From contig WHTP01000018.1 in NCBI GenBank assembly GCA_009377695.1, positions 1 to 64,000 on the forward strand: a stretch of DNA of 64,000 nt, in the 5' to 3' direction. Made by a program: the position numbers and the translations under genes. Of this stretch, positions 36,041 to 44,849 are shown in pieces (the stretch's first letter is position 1; each line of letters opens with the position of its first letter). This DNA is from Hyphomicrobiales bacterium. GTDB taxonomy: Bacteria; Pseudomonadota; Alphaproteobacteria; Rhizobiales; Xanthobacteraceae. The notes under the pieces are model-generated. The model did no database searches. It was not told the origin of the DNA and was given only the letters and a program-made list of their open reading frames with translations.

Positions 36041-36991
36041 ATGAAACATGCAACAGCAGCAATAGGCCTTGCCTGCGTCGTTGCGGTGACAACCGCGACG
36101 GCCGCGCGTGCCGCCAATCTGCGGCTGATGACCGGACCGCAGGGTGGCGCCTGGGTGCCGCTCGGCGGGCAGCTCAAGGACATGTGGGAGCAGGCGGCGG
36201 CCGGCCTCTCGGTGCAGGCGCTTCCCGGCGCCGGCATCGCCAACGTACGCGGAGTCGAGGAAGGCAAGACCGATGTCGGCTTCGGCAATTCGATTTCGAC
36301 CGTCGACGCTGTTGCGGGCCGCGCGCCGTTCAAGAAGCCGCACGCCAATGTCTGCAACCTGGCGACGCTCTATCCGCAATATTTCCAGGCGGTTGTGCGC
36401 GCCGACGCCGGCGTCAGCTCCCTCAAAGACCTCAAAGGCAAGGCCCTTGCCGTGCAGCCGCGCGGCAATACCGCCGAGGAAATCACCCGGCAGATTCTTC
36501 AGGTGAACGGACTGAGCTACAAGGACGTCCGGCCAAGCTTCGTTTCCTACTCCGACGCTGTGACGCAGGTGCAGGATGGACACGCTGTCGGCATGACTCT
36601 CGGTACCACGGTTCCGTCTGGGGCGGTGATGGACCTGGCATCGGCGCGCGAGATCAAGATCCTCGATCTCGCCGGCGATCTCCCGGCGATGCGGAAGCTC
36701 AATCCCGGCTATACGCTCAACACCATCGCGAAAGGCAGCTATCCGAGACAGAACACCGATGTGCAGGTGATCGGCTATGCCACGCACCTCGTCGTATCCT
36801 GCAAGCTTGCGTCCGATACCGTGTACAGCATGGCGCGCGCGATCTCGCAGAACACCAAGCAGCTCTCGACGATCGTGAAGGATATCGCCAAGCTGACGCC
36901 GAAGGCCATGGCTGAGGACATCGGCGTACCGTTCCACGCCGGCGCCGCCCGGTTCTACAAGGAAGCCGGCATTACGGTAAAGGCGCGCTGA
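36041..36991 (+). CDS. TAXI-family TRAP transporter solute receptor
   Basis: 316 residues with a signal peptide (cleavage after ARA, about residue 24). TAXI motifs: LRLMTGPQGGAWVPLGGQLKD and ALPGAGIANVRGVEEGKTDVGFG. An AGGGAGGA ribosome site precedes the ATG. The gene is followed by the fused permease at 37206, but a CTAG-family element sits between, lengthening the gap to 214 bp. The receptor differs in detail from the one at 8678, so the two systems probably take different substrates. Confidence 0.92.
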   Translation: MKHATAAIGLACVVAVTTATAARAANLRLMTGPQGGAWVPLGGQLKDMWEQAAAGLSVQALPGAGIANVRGVEEGKTDVGFGNSISTVDAVAGRAPFKKPHANVCNLATLYPQYFQAVVRADAGVSSLKDLKGKALAVQPRGNTAEEITRQILQVNGLSYKDVRPSFVSYSDAVTQVQDGHAVGMTLGTTVPSGAVMDLASAREIKILDLAGDLPAMRKLNPGYTLNTIAKGSYPRQNTDVQVIGYATHLVVSCKLASDTVYSMARAISQNTKQLSTIVKDIAKLTPKAMAEDIGVPFHAGAARFYKEAGITVKAR

Positions 36992-36995
36992 TGGA

Positions 36996-37146
36996 CGAAT
37001 CCGCATCATTCTCGCGGCGAGTCCGACATGCGGACTTCTGAACTAAAGCCACACTCGATTCAAAGAGTTGCTAGTGTCCTTCGATTCCGAAGTTCGTAAA
37101 CGAGGCCGCCGCGAAAATCGTACGAACTTCGGAATCGGAACATTCG
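36996..37146. repeat. Two-hairpin CTAG element, decayed B-linker-A (locus 3)
   Basis: The right arm and loop of B are present, but most of its left arm is lost (only GAATCCGCAT remains). The linker attcaaagagttg and a nearly complete A follow; the terminal CACTAG has become CATTCG. The unit lies between the TAXI receptor and its permease. Confidence 0.9.
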
Positions 37147-37205
37147 CCCAGGTTTCATTCGGCTGCGGACGGCGTGTCGGCCGTCCCTGAGGGGAAGCCG
37201 CGACC

Positions 37206-39116
37206 ATGACAGCAGTCTCGCGCTACCGTCAATTTGTCCGGGCCGCAATCGTCGCCATCGCCATCGCGATGGGCCTTTACCACATGTGGGTCATCGCTTT
37301 CGGTTCGCCGGAGGCGATCGTCTTCCGCGGCACGCACCTGCTCTTTGCCGTCGTTCTCGTGTTCCTGCTGTATCGCTGGAAAGCCGCCGACGTTGACGGG
37401 CCGATCGACGACGCGCAGCGCACCGCCGACTCTAGGCTGCCGACGGTTTCGGACTACGTCTTGCTGGTTTTGGCGGCAGCGCCGATCATCTATCTCCTCG
37501 TCAACTACGAATACGTCGTCACGCGCATCTATTATATCGACGAGCTCACGTTCATGGACAAGGTCATGGGCGTGCTGATGATCGTGATGGTGCTGGAAGC
37601 CACACGCCGCGTCATCGGCTGGGCGCTGCCGATCACCGCGATCGTGTTCTTGATCTACGGGCTGTTCATCGCTCGACTTGAGCCGGAGCGGTTGATCGAT
37701 CAGTTGTTCATGACGACGGAGGGCATCTTTGGCATCCCGCTGTCGGTGTCGGCAGCCTATGTGATGATCTTCGTGCTGTTCGGCAGCTTCATGGAACGCA
37801 CCGGCACCGGCCAATTGTTCATGGACTTCGCCATGAGCCTCACCGGGCATAGCGCAGGCGGGCCCGGTAAGGTCGCGGTGGTCAGCTCCAGCCTGTTTGG
37901 CACGATTTCCGGCAGCGCGGTTGCCAACGTCATGGTTGACGGGCCAATCTCGATTCCGCTGATGAAGCGCTCCGGCTTTCCGGCCCACTTCGCGGCGGGC
38001 GTCGAGTCGACTGCCTCGACCGGCGGGCAGATCATGCCACCGATCATGGGCGCTGCCGCCTTCGTGATGGCCGAGTTCCTGTCGGTATCCTACGCACAGG
38101 TCGTGATTTGGGCCCTGCTTCCCGCGATCCTCTTCTACGTGTCCTGCTTCGCGGCGGTGCATTTCGAGGCCAAGCGGCGCGGACTGGTGGGGCTGCCGCG
38201 CAGCGAACTGCCGCGTCTCGGCGTGGTCATCCGCGAGCGCGGCCACTTGTTCATTCCGGTTCTCTGCATCCTTGCCATCATGTATTCGGGCTACAGCGCA
38301 CCGATGGCGGCACTGGTCGGGACGCTGGCGTGTTTCCCGGTTGCGCTGCTGCGGAAATCGACTCGCGGCCACGTCACGCTTGCGAACATCGTCGACGCCT
38401 TTGTGGAGGGCGCGAAGAACGCGCTCGGCGTTGCGACCGCCTGCGCCTGTGCCGGCATCGTCATCGGTGTCGTGACGTTGTCTGGCCTCGGGATCGTGTT
38501 CAGCCAATTTGTGGTCGGGCTCGCCAAGGACACGCTGCTGATTGCGCTGATCTTGACGATGTGTGCCGGCATCGTGCTCGGCATGGGCATGCCGACGACG
38601 CCGGCCTACATCATTATGACTGCGCTCCTGGTGCCGGCCATCATCAAGCTCGGCGTCATCGCCCCCGCTGCACACATGTTCGCGTTCTACTTCGCGGTGT
38701 TATCCGCCATCACGCCGCCGGTCGCGCTTGCGGTCTATGCCGCCGCGGGACTGGCAAAAGCCGACCTGTGGGCGAGCGGATGGGCGGCTCTGAAAATCGG
38801 TGCCGCCGGCTTCATCGTGCCGTTCATGCTGATCTACGAGCCTGCCTTGCTGATGATCGGGACGTGGCCGGCGATCATTACAGCATTTTTTACCGCCAGT
38901 TTCGGGATATTGCTGTTCGCGGCGGGGCTGCACGGCTATTTCATCACGGCGGCGAATGCTTGGCAGCGCGTGCTCCTGATCGTCGGCGGCCTGCTACTGA
39001 TCGACCCCGGGCTGATCACCGACACCATCGGGGCGGTCACCGCTGCCGTCGTGATCGCCGTGCAGCTGATGACGCGACGTCAGCAGACGTTGCAGCAAAA
39101 AGCGCCGGCCCAGTAA
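37206..39116 (+). CDS. TRAP transporter fused permease (DctQ-DctM, TAXI type)
   Basis: 636 residues, about 60 shorter than the homologue at 6571, mainly because it lacks the soluble N-terminal tail. The DctQ helices run through about residue 170 and DctM thereafter, with GTISGSAVANVMVDGPISIP, a TASTGGQIMPPIMGAAAFVMAE segment and a MGMPTTPAYIIMTALLVPA region. It forms the second TRAP system with the upstream TAXI receptor. The element between the genes could change how much permease is made per receptor. Confidence 0.93.
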   Translation: MTAVSRYRQFVRAAIVAIAIAMGLYHMWVIAFGSPEAIVFRGTHLLFAVVLVFLLYRWKAADVDGPIDDAQRTADSRLPTVSDYVLLVLAAAPIIYLLVNYEYVVTRIYYIDELTFMDKVMGVLMIVMVLEATRRVIGWALPITAIVFLIYGLFIARLEPERLIDQLFMTTEGIFGIPLSVSAAYVMIFVLFGSFMERTGTGQLFMDFAMSLTGHSAGGPGKVAVVSSSLFGTISGSAVANVMVDGPISIPLMKRSGFPAHFAAGVESTASTGGQIMPPIMGAAAFVMAEFLSVSYAQVVIWALLPAILFYVSCFAAVHFEAKRRGLVGLPRSELPRLGVVIRERGHLFIPVLCILAIMYSGYSAPMAALVGTLACFPVALLRKSTRGHVTLANIVDAFVEGAKNALGVATACACAGIVIGVVTLSGLGIVFSQFVVGLAKDTLLIALILTMCAGIVLGMGMPTTPAYIIMTALLVPAIIKLGVIAPAAHMFAFYFAVLSAITPPVALAVYAAAGLAKADLWASGWAALKIGAAGFIVPFMLIYEPALLMIGTWPAIITAFFTASFGILLFAAGLHGYFITAANAWQRVLLIVGGLLLIDPGLITDTIGAVTAAVVIAVQLMTRRQQTLQQKAPAQ

Positions 39117-39158
39117 CAACTGTTGGGCATTGACGCCGCGGTTTGGACCGGTCATCTG

Positions 39159-39322
39159 CTAGGTGGCGGTTCAGAAGTCCGCATCATTCTCGCGGCGAGT
39201 CAGACATGCGGACTTCTGAACTAAGCCACACTAGAATCAACGAGTTGCTAGTGCCCTTCGATTCCGAAGTTCGTATAAGAGGCTGCTGCGAGTTCCTACG
39301 AACTTCGGAATCGGGACACTAG
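39159..39322. repeat. Two-hairpin CTAG element, B-linker-A (locus 4)
   Basis: Complete: B (with CTAGGTGGCGG at its outer edge), linker aatcaacgagttg, A ending GGGACACTAG. It ends only 5 bp before the ATG of the metallo-beta-lactamase-fold gene, so the usual ribosome-site region of that gene falls inside the hairpin's outer arm. Confidence 0.95.
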
Positions 39323-39327
39323 CCGCC

Positions 39328-40245
39328 ATGAGCGACGACATCCCTTTTGACAAGACGTTCGATCTCCCGCCCGGGAAGGTCGACGAGGTGGCGCCTGGCG
39401 TCCGCCGCATCCTCTGCAACAATCCGGGGCCGTTCACGTTCAAGGGAACGGTGAGCTATATCGTCGGCCGCGGCTCCGTCGCGATCATCGATCCGGGCCC
39501 GCTCGATGACGCGCATATCGCCGCGCTGCTTGATGCCGTGCGCGGCGAGACGGTGACGCATATCCTCATCACCCATACCCATCGCGACCACTCGCCGGCG
39601 GCGGCACGGATCAAGGCAGTGACCGGTGCGCCGACGCTCGGTGAGGGACCGCATCGCGCCGCCCGACCGCTCAATATCGGCGAAGCGCGTCCGCTTGATT
39701 CGAGTGGTGACATGAGGTTTCGGCCCGACCGTGTGCTGGCCGACGGCGATGTCATCGACGGCACAGGTTGGTCGCTGGAAGCGATCACCACGCCTGGTCA
39801 TTGCGCCAACCACATGGCCTTCGCGCTTCAGGGGACCGACATCCTGTTCGCGGGCGATCACGTGATGGCGTGGTCGACGCCGGTGGTTGCGCCGCCGGAC
39901 GGCTCGATGAGCGACTACATGGCATCGCTCGACAAGCTCGCGCGCCGTGCCGAGACCACGTACTACCCGGGTCACGGCGGTGCGGTGCGTGACGCGCCGC
40001 GCTATGTGCAGCAATTCATCCGCCACCGCCGTGCCCGCGAGGCCGCGATCCTTGACCAACTGAAGGCGGGCGAAACCGATATCCCGTCGATGGTGCGCGA
40101 CATCTATGTCGGCCTCGATCCGCGGCTCACCAAGGCCGCGGGCCTCTCCGTGCTCGCTCATCTTGAAGACCTAGTGGCGCGCGGCAAGGTCGCGACCGAC
40201 GGCGCACCGGCTGTCGGCGGCCGCTATCGATTAGCTGTCGGTTGA
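39328..40245 (+). CDS. MBL-fold metallohydrolase (LACTB2-like)
   Basis: 305 residues. The metallo-beta-lactamase HxHxDH motif is THTHRDH, with further ligands in TPGHCANHM (His), AGDHVMAWS (Asp) and PGHGGAVRD. A C-terminal winged-helix-like tail resembles LACTB2/RNase-like proteins. Its function is a hydrolase, with nuclease activity possible. No good Shine-Dalgarno is outside the preceding repeat. It overlaps the DUF1499 gene by 22 bp at the 3' ends. Confidence 0.9.
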   Translation: MSDDIPFDKTFDLPPGKVDEVAPGVRRILCNNPGPFTFKGTVSYIVGRGSVAIIDPGPLDDAHIAALLDAVRGETVTHILITHTHRDHSPAAARIKAVTGAPTLGEGPHRAARPLNIGEARPLDSSGDMRFRPDRVLADGDVIDGTGWSLEAITTPGHCANHMAFALQGTDILFAGDHVMAWSTPVVAPPDGSMSDYMASLDKLARRAETTYYPGHGGAVRDAPRYVQQFIRHRRAREAAILDQLKAGETDIPSMVRDIYVGLDPRLTKAAGLSVLAHLEDLVARGKVATDGAPAVGGRYRLAVG

Positions 40246-41144
40246 TTGGTTTTCGGCACTGCCTTCGGCGGAGACCTTAGCTGGTTCTTGGGCGAGTTCT
40301 TGGGTGAGTTCTTGGACGAGTTCTTGGGCGAAGCCTTCGGGCGCGCGATCGGCGGCGGCTCATCTGACGCCTGTTCTACAAACTCAGCTTCGAGGTCTTC
40401 CAACAGCGCGCGGATGCGCGCGGCATTGGTCCCGAAATCGAACTGGCCGTAACGCGACGACGAACGCACGTCGACGCGGGCACCATCCTCGAACGGACGC
40501 ACCCGCACGATCACGTCGTCACGGAAGCCCATGATAGGCGTGCGTGCCACCGCTTCGATACGGCCCTCCGGCCGGCCCTGATCCGGAGCGCGCGCCTCGA
40601 CCACGCGCCAACGGCGCCGGTTGATGACGGCGAGTGCGGCGTTGTAGGCGGATCTGGTGTCGATGTCGGTGTCGAGCGGCTCGATGTCGGGATAGGCTTC
40701 GTGCTGCAGTTCGGCCATGGTGAGTCCGGGGTAGACGATCGGATTGGCGTCGCGCAGCCTCACCTTCGCCAGCGTGTCGTAGCGCGGCGGATCGATCGGG
40801 TCGGTCGTGATGTCATAAATCCACGGCAGGTTGCGCGCTTTCACGGCGATGTAGGTCGGATAAGCTAGCACCAGGGCCGCAATGGCGATCGCGCTCAGCG
40901 ACGCACCCATGCCAAGCAGGCCTTCCCTCCAGATCGACACGAAGCCCGCGAAAGCCACGAACAGCGCCAGGACCGCGAGCGCCAGCGACGCGCCGAACGT
41001 CACCAGCGCAGGGCGCATCTCCAAGAGGCCGGAATGCACGATGATGACCGACAGGATGGCGGCTGCCAGCGCGAACAGCGCAAGGCGTCGTGCCCACAGC
41101 GCCAGCCGCGACGTTCCCTGGTCGTAGATAATGCGCCGCGCCAT
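40224..41144 (-). CDS. DUF1499 membrane protein with a Ser/Pro/Lys/Asn repeat tail
   Basis: 306 residues: three hydrophobic helices in the first 110 residues, then the DUF1499 domain (DITTDPIDPPRYDTL, YPDIEPLDTDIDTRSAYNAAL, YGQFDFGTNAARIRALLEDL). The C-terminal 40 residues repeat KNSPKNSPKN-like units, encoded by a gagttcttggg repeat, and look disordered. DUF1499 proteins are of unknown function. Start is about 25 bp from the element at 41170. Confidence 0.85.
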   Translation of the reverse strand: MARRIIYDQGTSRLALWARRLALFALAAAILSVIIVHSGLLEMRPALVTFGASLALAVLALFVAFAGFVSIWREGLLGMGASLSAIAIAALVLAYPTYIAVKARNLPWIYDITTDPIDPPRYDTLAKVRLRDANPIVYPGLTMAELQHEAYPDIEPLDTDIDTRSAYNAALAVINRRRWRVVEARAPDQGRPEGRIEAVARTPIMGFRDDVIVRVRPFEDGARVDVRSSSRYGQFDFGTNAARIRALLEDLEAEFVEQASDEPPPIARPKASPKNSSKNSPKNSPKNQLRSPPKAVPKTNQPTANR

Positions 41145-41169
41145 CGCAGGACCGATAAAGCCATTGGAC

Positions 41170-41335
41170 CCAGTGTCCCGATTTCGCAGTTCGTACCATT
41201 TCGCGGCGGCCTCGTATACGAACTTCGCAATCGAAGGACACTAGCAACTCTTTGAATCTAGTGTGGCTTTGGTTCAGAAGTCCGTATCTCGGATTCGCCG
41301 CACCAACGTTGCGGACCCTGAACCGCCAGCAGTAG
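41170..41335. repeat. Two-hairpin CTAG element, degenerate A-linker-B (locus 5)
   Basis: A has CCAG instead of CTAG at the left edge and two stem mismatches; the linker caactctttgaat is intact; B has CTAG on the left but its right arm is worn (TGCGGACCCTGAACCGCC, ending CAGTAG). The degraded state suggests an old insertion. Confidence 0.9.
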
Positions 41336-41469
41336 TGGCAATACATCGCAGCAAGCGCCCGAAACATCACGGGCTTTCCGGGACAGGCCGGTTGCGGCGG
41401 CCGGCGGCGCGGTTTTTAATCCCGGCTGGCATGGCATCAAAGAGAGTGTCGAGGCCGGGGAGACTAGAA

Positions 41470-42522
41470 ATGCCGAAGTCCACGCTTGAGCGCGTCAGCA
41501 CGCGTCCCATCTTGTTTGCGATCGCCGCGCTCGTGACGGCGATCTTGGCGGCGGTGTCGCCGTCATCGGCGCAACAGGACTTTTATGCCGGGAAGTCGAT
41601 CACCCTCATCGTTGGTGCCGGCGTAGGCGGCGGCTACGACCTGCAGGCGCGCACGGCCGCACGACATGTCGGCAAGCACATTCCCGGCAATCCCACCGTC
41701 GTGGTCCAGAACATGCCGGCCGCGGGCAGCATCGCGGCCGCCAATTTCATGTTCAGCACCGCGCCGAAGGATGGCACCACCATTGCGCTGATCCAGCGCG
41801 GCATGCTGCTGGCCAAGCTGACCAATCCCGGCGGCGTGCGCTTCGATCTCGAGAAATTCGGCTGGGTCGGCAGCCTCAACAGCGAGACGGCGGTTACGCT
41901 GTCGTGGAATGCCACCTCACCGCATCGCACGACCAAAGATTTGTTCGAGAAGGAGTTGATCGTCGGCGGCATCGTCAACGTCGATCCCGAAACCACGCCG
42001 CGGCTCTACAATGCGCTGATTGGAACCAAGTTCAAGATCGTAACGGGCTATAACAGCACCGCCCAGGTGGCCCTTGCAATCGAGCGCGGCGAGGTGCAGG
42101 GCATTGCCGACTGGTCATGGTCGAGCTTCAAGGCGGTGCGGCCGGACTGGATCCGTGACAAGAAGGTCACGATGCTTTTACAGGGCGCACTGCACAGCGA
42201 TCCCGAGCTCGGGAGCCTGCCGAACGCGCTCGACTTCATCAAGAACCCATCCGATCGCCAGGTGCTGGAGTTGCACTTCACGCAGAAGACTGCGGCGCGG
42301 CCGATCGTCGTGCCGCCGGACGTACCGGCGGAGCGGCTCGCGATGCTGCGCAAAGCCTTTGCCGCGCTGGGACAGGACAAGGAGTTCCTGGCCGAAGCGG
42401 CGAAGAGCAAGGTCCAGTTCAATTTCGTGCCCGGCCCGGAGGTCGACAAGGTCGTGGCGCTGATTGCCGCGACGCCGCCTGAAATCGCAAAGCGATACGC
42501 CAAAGCGTTCGCGCCGCAGTAG
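41470..42522 (+). CDS. TctC/Bug-family tricarboxylate transporter receptor
   Basis: 350 residues from ATG 41470; the open frame begins 207 bp earlier, through the CTAG element, but GGGGAGAC precedes 41470 and the signal peptide (ending SPSSAQQ) starts there. The mature start DFYAGKSITLIVGAGVGGGYD and HIPGNPTVVVQNMPAAGSI place it with the receptor at 23174. It is an orphan periplasmic carboxylate receptor; no TctAB genes are near. Confidence 0.9.
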   Translation: MPKSTLERVSTRPILFAIAALVTAILAAVSPSSAQQDFYAGKSITLIVGAGVGGGYDLQARTAARHVGKHIPGNPTVVVQNMPAAGSIAAANFMFSTAPKDGTTIALIQRGMLLAKLTNPGGVRFDLEKFGWVGSLNSETAVTLSWNATSPHRTTKDLFEKELIVGGIVNVDPETTPRLYNALIGTKFKIVTGYNSTAQVALAIERGEVQGIADWSWSSFKAVRPDWIRDKKVTMLLQGALHSDPELGSLPNALDFIKNPSDRQVLELHFTQKTAARPIVVPPDVPAERLAMLRKAFAALGQDKEFLAEAAKSKVQFNFVPGPEVDKVVALIAATPPEIAKRYAKAFAPQ

Positions 42523-42571
42523 CAGAATACGAGTATCGCAGTTCATTTCGGGCAGGGTGGTCTCAATCCGC

Positions 42572-42736
42572 CCTCATGCTGAGGAGCGTTGTGAACCAAC
42601 GCGTCTCGAAGCACCGCAAGTCGGGTATATTTGCCCGACTTGCGCATGTTCAAAATGCCGATCTCGGAGTAAACCCGAGATCGGATGGGCAGCCGCATCC
42701 TTCGAGACGCGTCCTCCGACGCTCCTCAGGATGAGG
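42572..42736. repeat. Complex palindromic intergenic repeat (CCTCATxCTGAGGAGC type)
   Basis: Outer arms CCTCATGCTGAGGAGCG / CGCTCCTCAGGATGAGG with one mismatch; a second pair GCGTCTCGAAG / CTTCGAGACGC lies inside. Between them are two perfect-looking hairpins, GCAAGTCGGG/CCCGACTTGC near 42616-42643 and CGATCTCGG/CCGAGATCG near 42659-42683. The sequence resembles short repeats widespread in Bradyrhizobium and Rhodopseudomonas and is unrelated to the CTAG family. Confidence 0.85.
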
Positions 42737-42762
42737 CGGAGCGAGAGCGGTGTCGACGCAGA

Positions 42763-43419
42763 TCAATTCGCCGCGAAGCAGTAGAGCAGGCCATTGCCGC
42801 CGGTGCCGACCAGCGCCTGCTGGCTGCAGCCTTTGGATGGATGTGACGAATTCCAGGACCGTGACGGCGCGTCGTCGCGCAAGCCTTGACGGTCGTGGTG
42901 CCCGACAATGGCCGAGCCGCTGTCGGCGCTGGTCCAGTTGTTGCAAGTCGTGTCTTTCTCGCCCGTGATCGCGCGTCCCTCCGGCGAGGAGCCGGTGAGG
43001 ATGTCGTGCATGTTCGGTTTGTCGCCGCGGCCGTTGACCGCCTGGCCGGTTTCGGTAAGCGCGGTCTGCTTGTTGAGATTGTTCTTGTCGCCGTGGAGAT
43101 CGTCGAGGGTGCGGGCCACGACTTCGCCCTTGGCATTCTGCCAGGGACCGCGGCCGATGCGGTCGCGCGCGTTCACGGATTTCGCGCCGGTGGTGCTGAG
43201 GTAAGCGCGCCAGGTCTTGGCGCCGGAACCGGCGGCTTGGGCCAGTTTCTGGCACAGCGCATCGGCGCCTGCGAGTCCGCCGAGATTGCCGCCGTTGCCG
43301 GGCCCGGCGCTGGTGATGAAGAAGGTCATCGAACTTTGCTGCGCCTGCAGGCCTGCGGTACTCGCCACTGCTGCAAGCCCGACCGCGGCGGCAAGTGCGA
43401 TTTCCGTCGTTCGCTTCAT
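42763..43419 (-). CDS. Secreted collagen-XV/endostatin-like lectin-fold protein
   Basis: 218 residues from ATG 43419 with a signal peptide (AAVGLAAVASTAGLQAQQ). The domain starts FFITSAGPGNGGNLGGLAGA and runs through AKTWRAYLSTTG, DRIGRGPWQNAKG and a C-terminal GCSQQALVGTGGNGLLYCF. The pattern fits the endostatin/C-type-lectin-like fold seen in exported bacterial proteins. A ligand cannot be told. It lies between a palindrome and the amine oxidase gene. Confidence 0.75.
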   Translation of the reverse strand: MKRTTEIALAAAVGLAAVASTAGLQAQQSSMTFFITSAGPGNGGNLGGLAGADALCQKLAQAAGSGAKTWRAYLSTTGAKSVNARDRIGRGPWQNAKGEVVARTLDDLHGDKNNLNKQTALTETGQAVNGRGDKPNMHDILTGSSPEGRAITGEKDTTCNNWTSADSGSAIVGHHDRQGLRDDAPSRSWNSSHPSKGCSQQALVGTGGNGLLYCFAAN

Positions 43420-43562
43420 TGAGGTCCTCCTTCTTTGGGTCAGTGTTATATTATTCAGGCAGGGCCGGGGGCGTGTCCGGCGTGGAAGGCTAACAAACAA
43501 GCCGCTGAATTCTTCCGCGGCGACGCGGCCAAAATGAAATTATTTCGCCCGCACGCGGCGCA

Positions 43563-44681
43563 TCATCGGAAACGAGGGATCCCAAACCGCGAGATGTCGT
43601 GTTTAGCAGAACGCGCTGTCGCGAGGTCGGCGAGAATTTCGCCGATCACTGGCGCGAATTTGAATCCGTGCCCCGAACAAGCCGATGCGACGAGGATCGA
43701 TGCGGCATCGGGCAACCGGTCGACGATGAAGTCGCTGTCGGGCGCGACGGTGTAGAGGCAGGTCTTTGCCTCCACGAGCGGGCCGTTCGCCGCCGGCAGG
43801 TGCTCGGCGACCGCCGCGCGGATCAGCGCTTCGTCGTGTGCCGACACGCTGCGGTCATACGATTCCGGATCTACGGTCTGGTCGGCGTGGTGATGCTTGG
43901 CGACCTTGACGCCTTCTCGAGAGAGCGGAAAGCCGTAATGGATGCCGTGAGCGCTTTCGATCAGGAACACGGGGAAGTGTCCGGGCGCGAACGACGCGGG
44001 CGCTTTCGGCGCGAACCAGCCCATGACCTGCCGAGTCACGCGCAAGGGAAGGGCGGCCTTGGGCAGGAGCGATGACATCCACGGGCCGGCTGCGACGATG
44101 GCGGCGCCGGCATCGATGGTTGCGCGGTCGGTGACGATGCGTGCTTTGTCGTTCGTGGCCTCGATCGCGCGCACGCACTCGCCGAAACGAATCTCGGCGC
44201 CGTGTTTTCTGGCGAGCGCGAGCAGCGCTTGCACCGACGCCTCGGCTTTGAGGAAGCCGCCGTCCGGCTGCACGACGCCGACAAAGTGGGGCGGCAGCCA
44301 GAACGCCGGATATCGCTGCATCAGCGCCGAGGCCGTGAGCACATCATGCGGAATATCATGCAGCCGCGCGGCGGCGAGCGTGCCGGCGACCAGCGTGCCG
44401 TCGGGCGGACCGATCTCGGCGATCCCAGTGACGTGGAGCAGGCGGCGTCCGGCTTCGTGTTCGAGCTCGCGCCACAGCTCATAGCTGCGGCGCACGAGCG
44501 GCACGTAGGACGGATGCTCGAAATAGGCGAGGCGGATGATGCGGCTTTCGCCATGGGACGAGCCGCGATCGTGGCCTTCCGCGAAGCGCTCGAGGCCGAG
44601 CACGCGGCAACCGCGGCGCGCGAGATGGTGGAGCGCCGCGCTCCCCATGATGCCGAGCCCGCACACGACGACGTCGTACAT
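43563..44681 (-). CDS. FAD-dependent amine oxidase (sarcosine/N-methyltryptophan oxidase type)
   Basis: 372 residues. The N-terminal FAD motif is VVCGLGIMGSAALHHLARRG, a DAO fold, and SSHGESRIIRLAYFEH is typical of SolA/monomeric sarcosine oxidase. The conserved Cys for covalent FAD sits near the C-terminus in the segment TCLYTVAPDSDFIVD. It oxidises a secondary amine, giving hydrogen peroxide. The start is 8 bp from the CTAG element; without it lysR and this gene would be 8 nt apart in one operon. Confidence 0.9.
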   Translation of the reverse strand: MYDVVVCGLGIMGSAALHHLARRGCRVLGLERFAEGHDRGSSHGESRIIRLAYFEHPSYVPLVRRSYELWRELEHEAGRRLLHVTGIAEIGPPDGTLVAGTLAAARLHDIPHDVLTASALMQRYPAFWLPPHFVGVVQPDGGFLKAEASVQALLALARKHGAEIRFGECVRAIEATNDKARIVTDRATIDAGAAIVAAGPWMSSLLPKAALPLRVTRQVMGWFAPKAPASFAPGHFPVFLIESAHGIHYGFPLSREGVKVAKHHHADQTVDPESYDRSVSAHDEALIRAAVAEHLPAANGPLVEAKTCLYTVAPDSDFIVDRLPDAASILVASACSGHGFKFAPVIGEILADLATARSAKHDISRFGIPRFR

Positions 44682-44689
44682 GGGGTTTG

Positions 44690-44849
44690 CTAGTGTCCCG
44701 ATTCCGAAGTTCGTTCCATTTCGCAGCGACCTCTTATACGAACTTCGGAATCGAAGGACACTAGCAACTCTTTGAATCTAGTGTGGCTTTGGTTCAGAAG
44801 TCCGCATGTCGGACTCGCCGCGAGAATGACTTCTGAACCGCCACACTAG
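44690..44849. repeat. Two-hairpin CTAG element, A-linker-B (locus 6)
   Basis: Intact A, linker caactctttgaat and intact B. It separates lysR from the amine oxidase gene on the same strand. The right-hand CTAG supplies the TAG stop codon of lysR (44846-44848 on the minus strand). Confidence 0.97.

Noticed and set aside
40257-40340. Tandem gagttcttggg repeats suspected as a regulatory array
   Set aside because: They lie within the DUF1499 coding sequence and encode its Lys-Asn-Ser-Pro tail.
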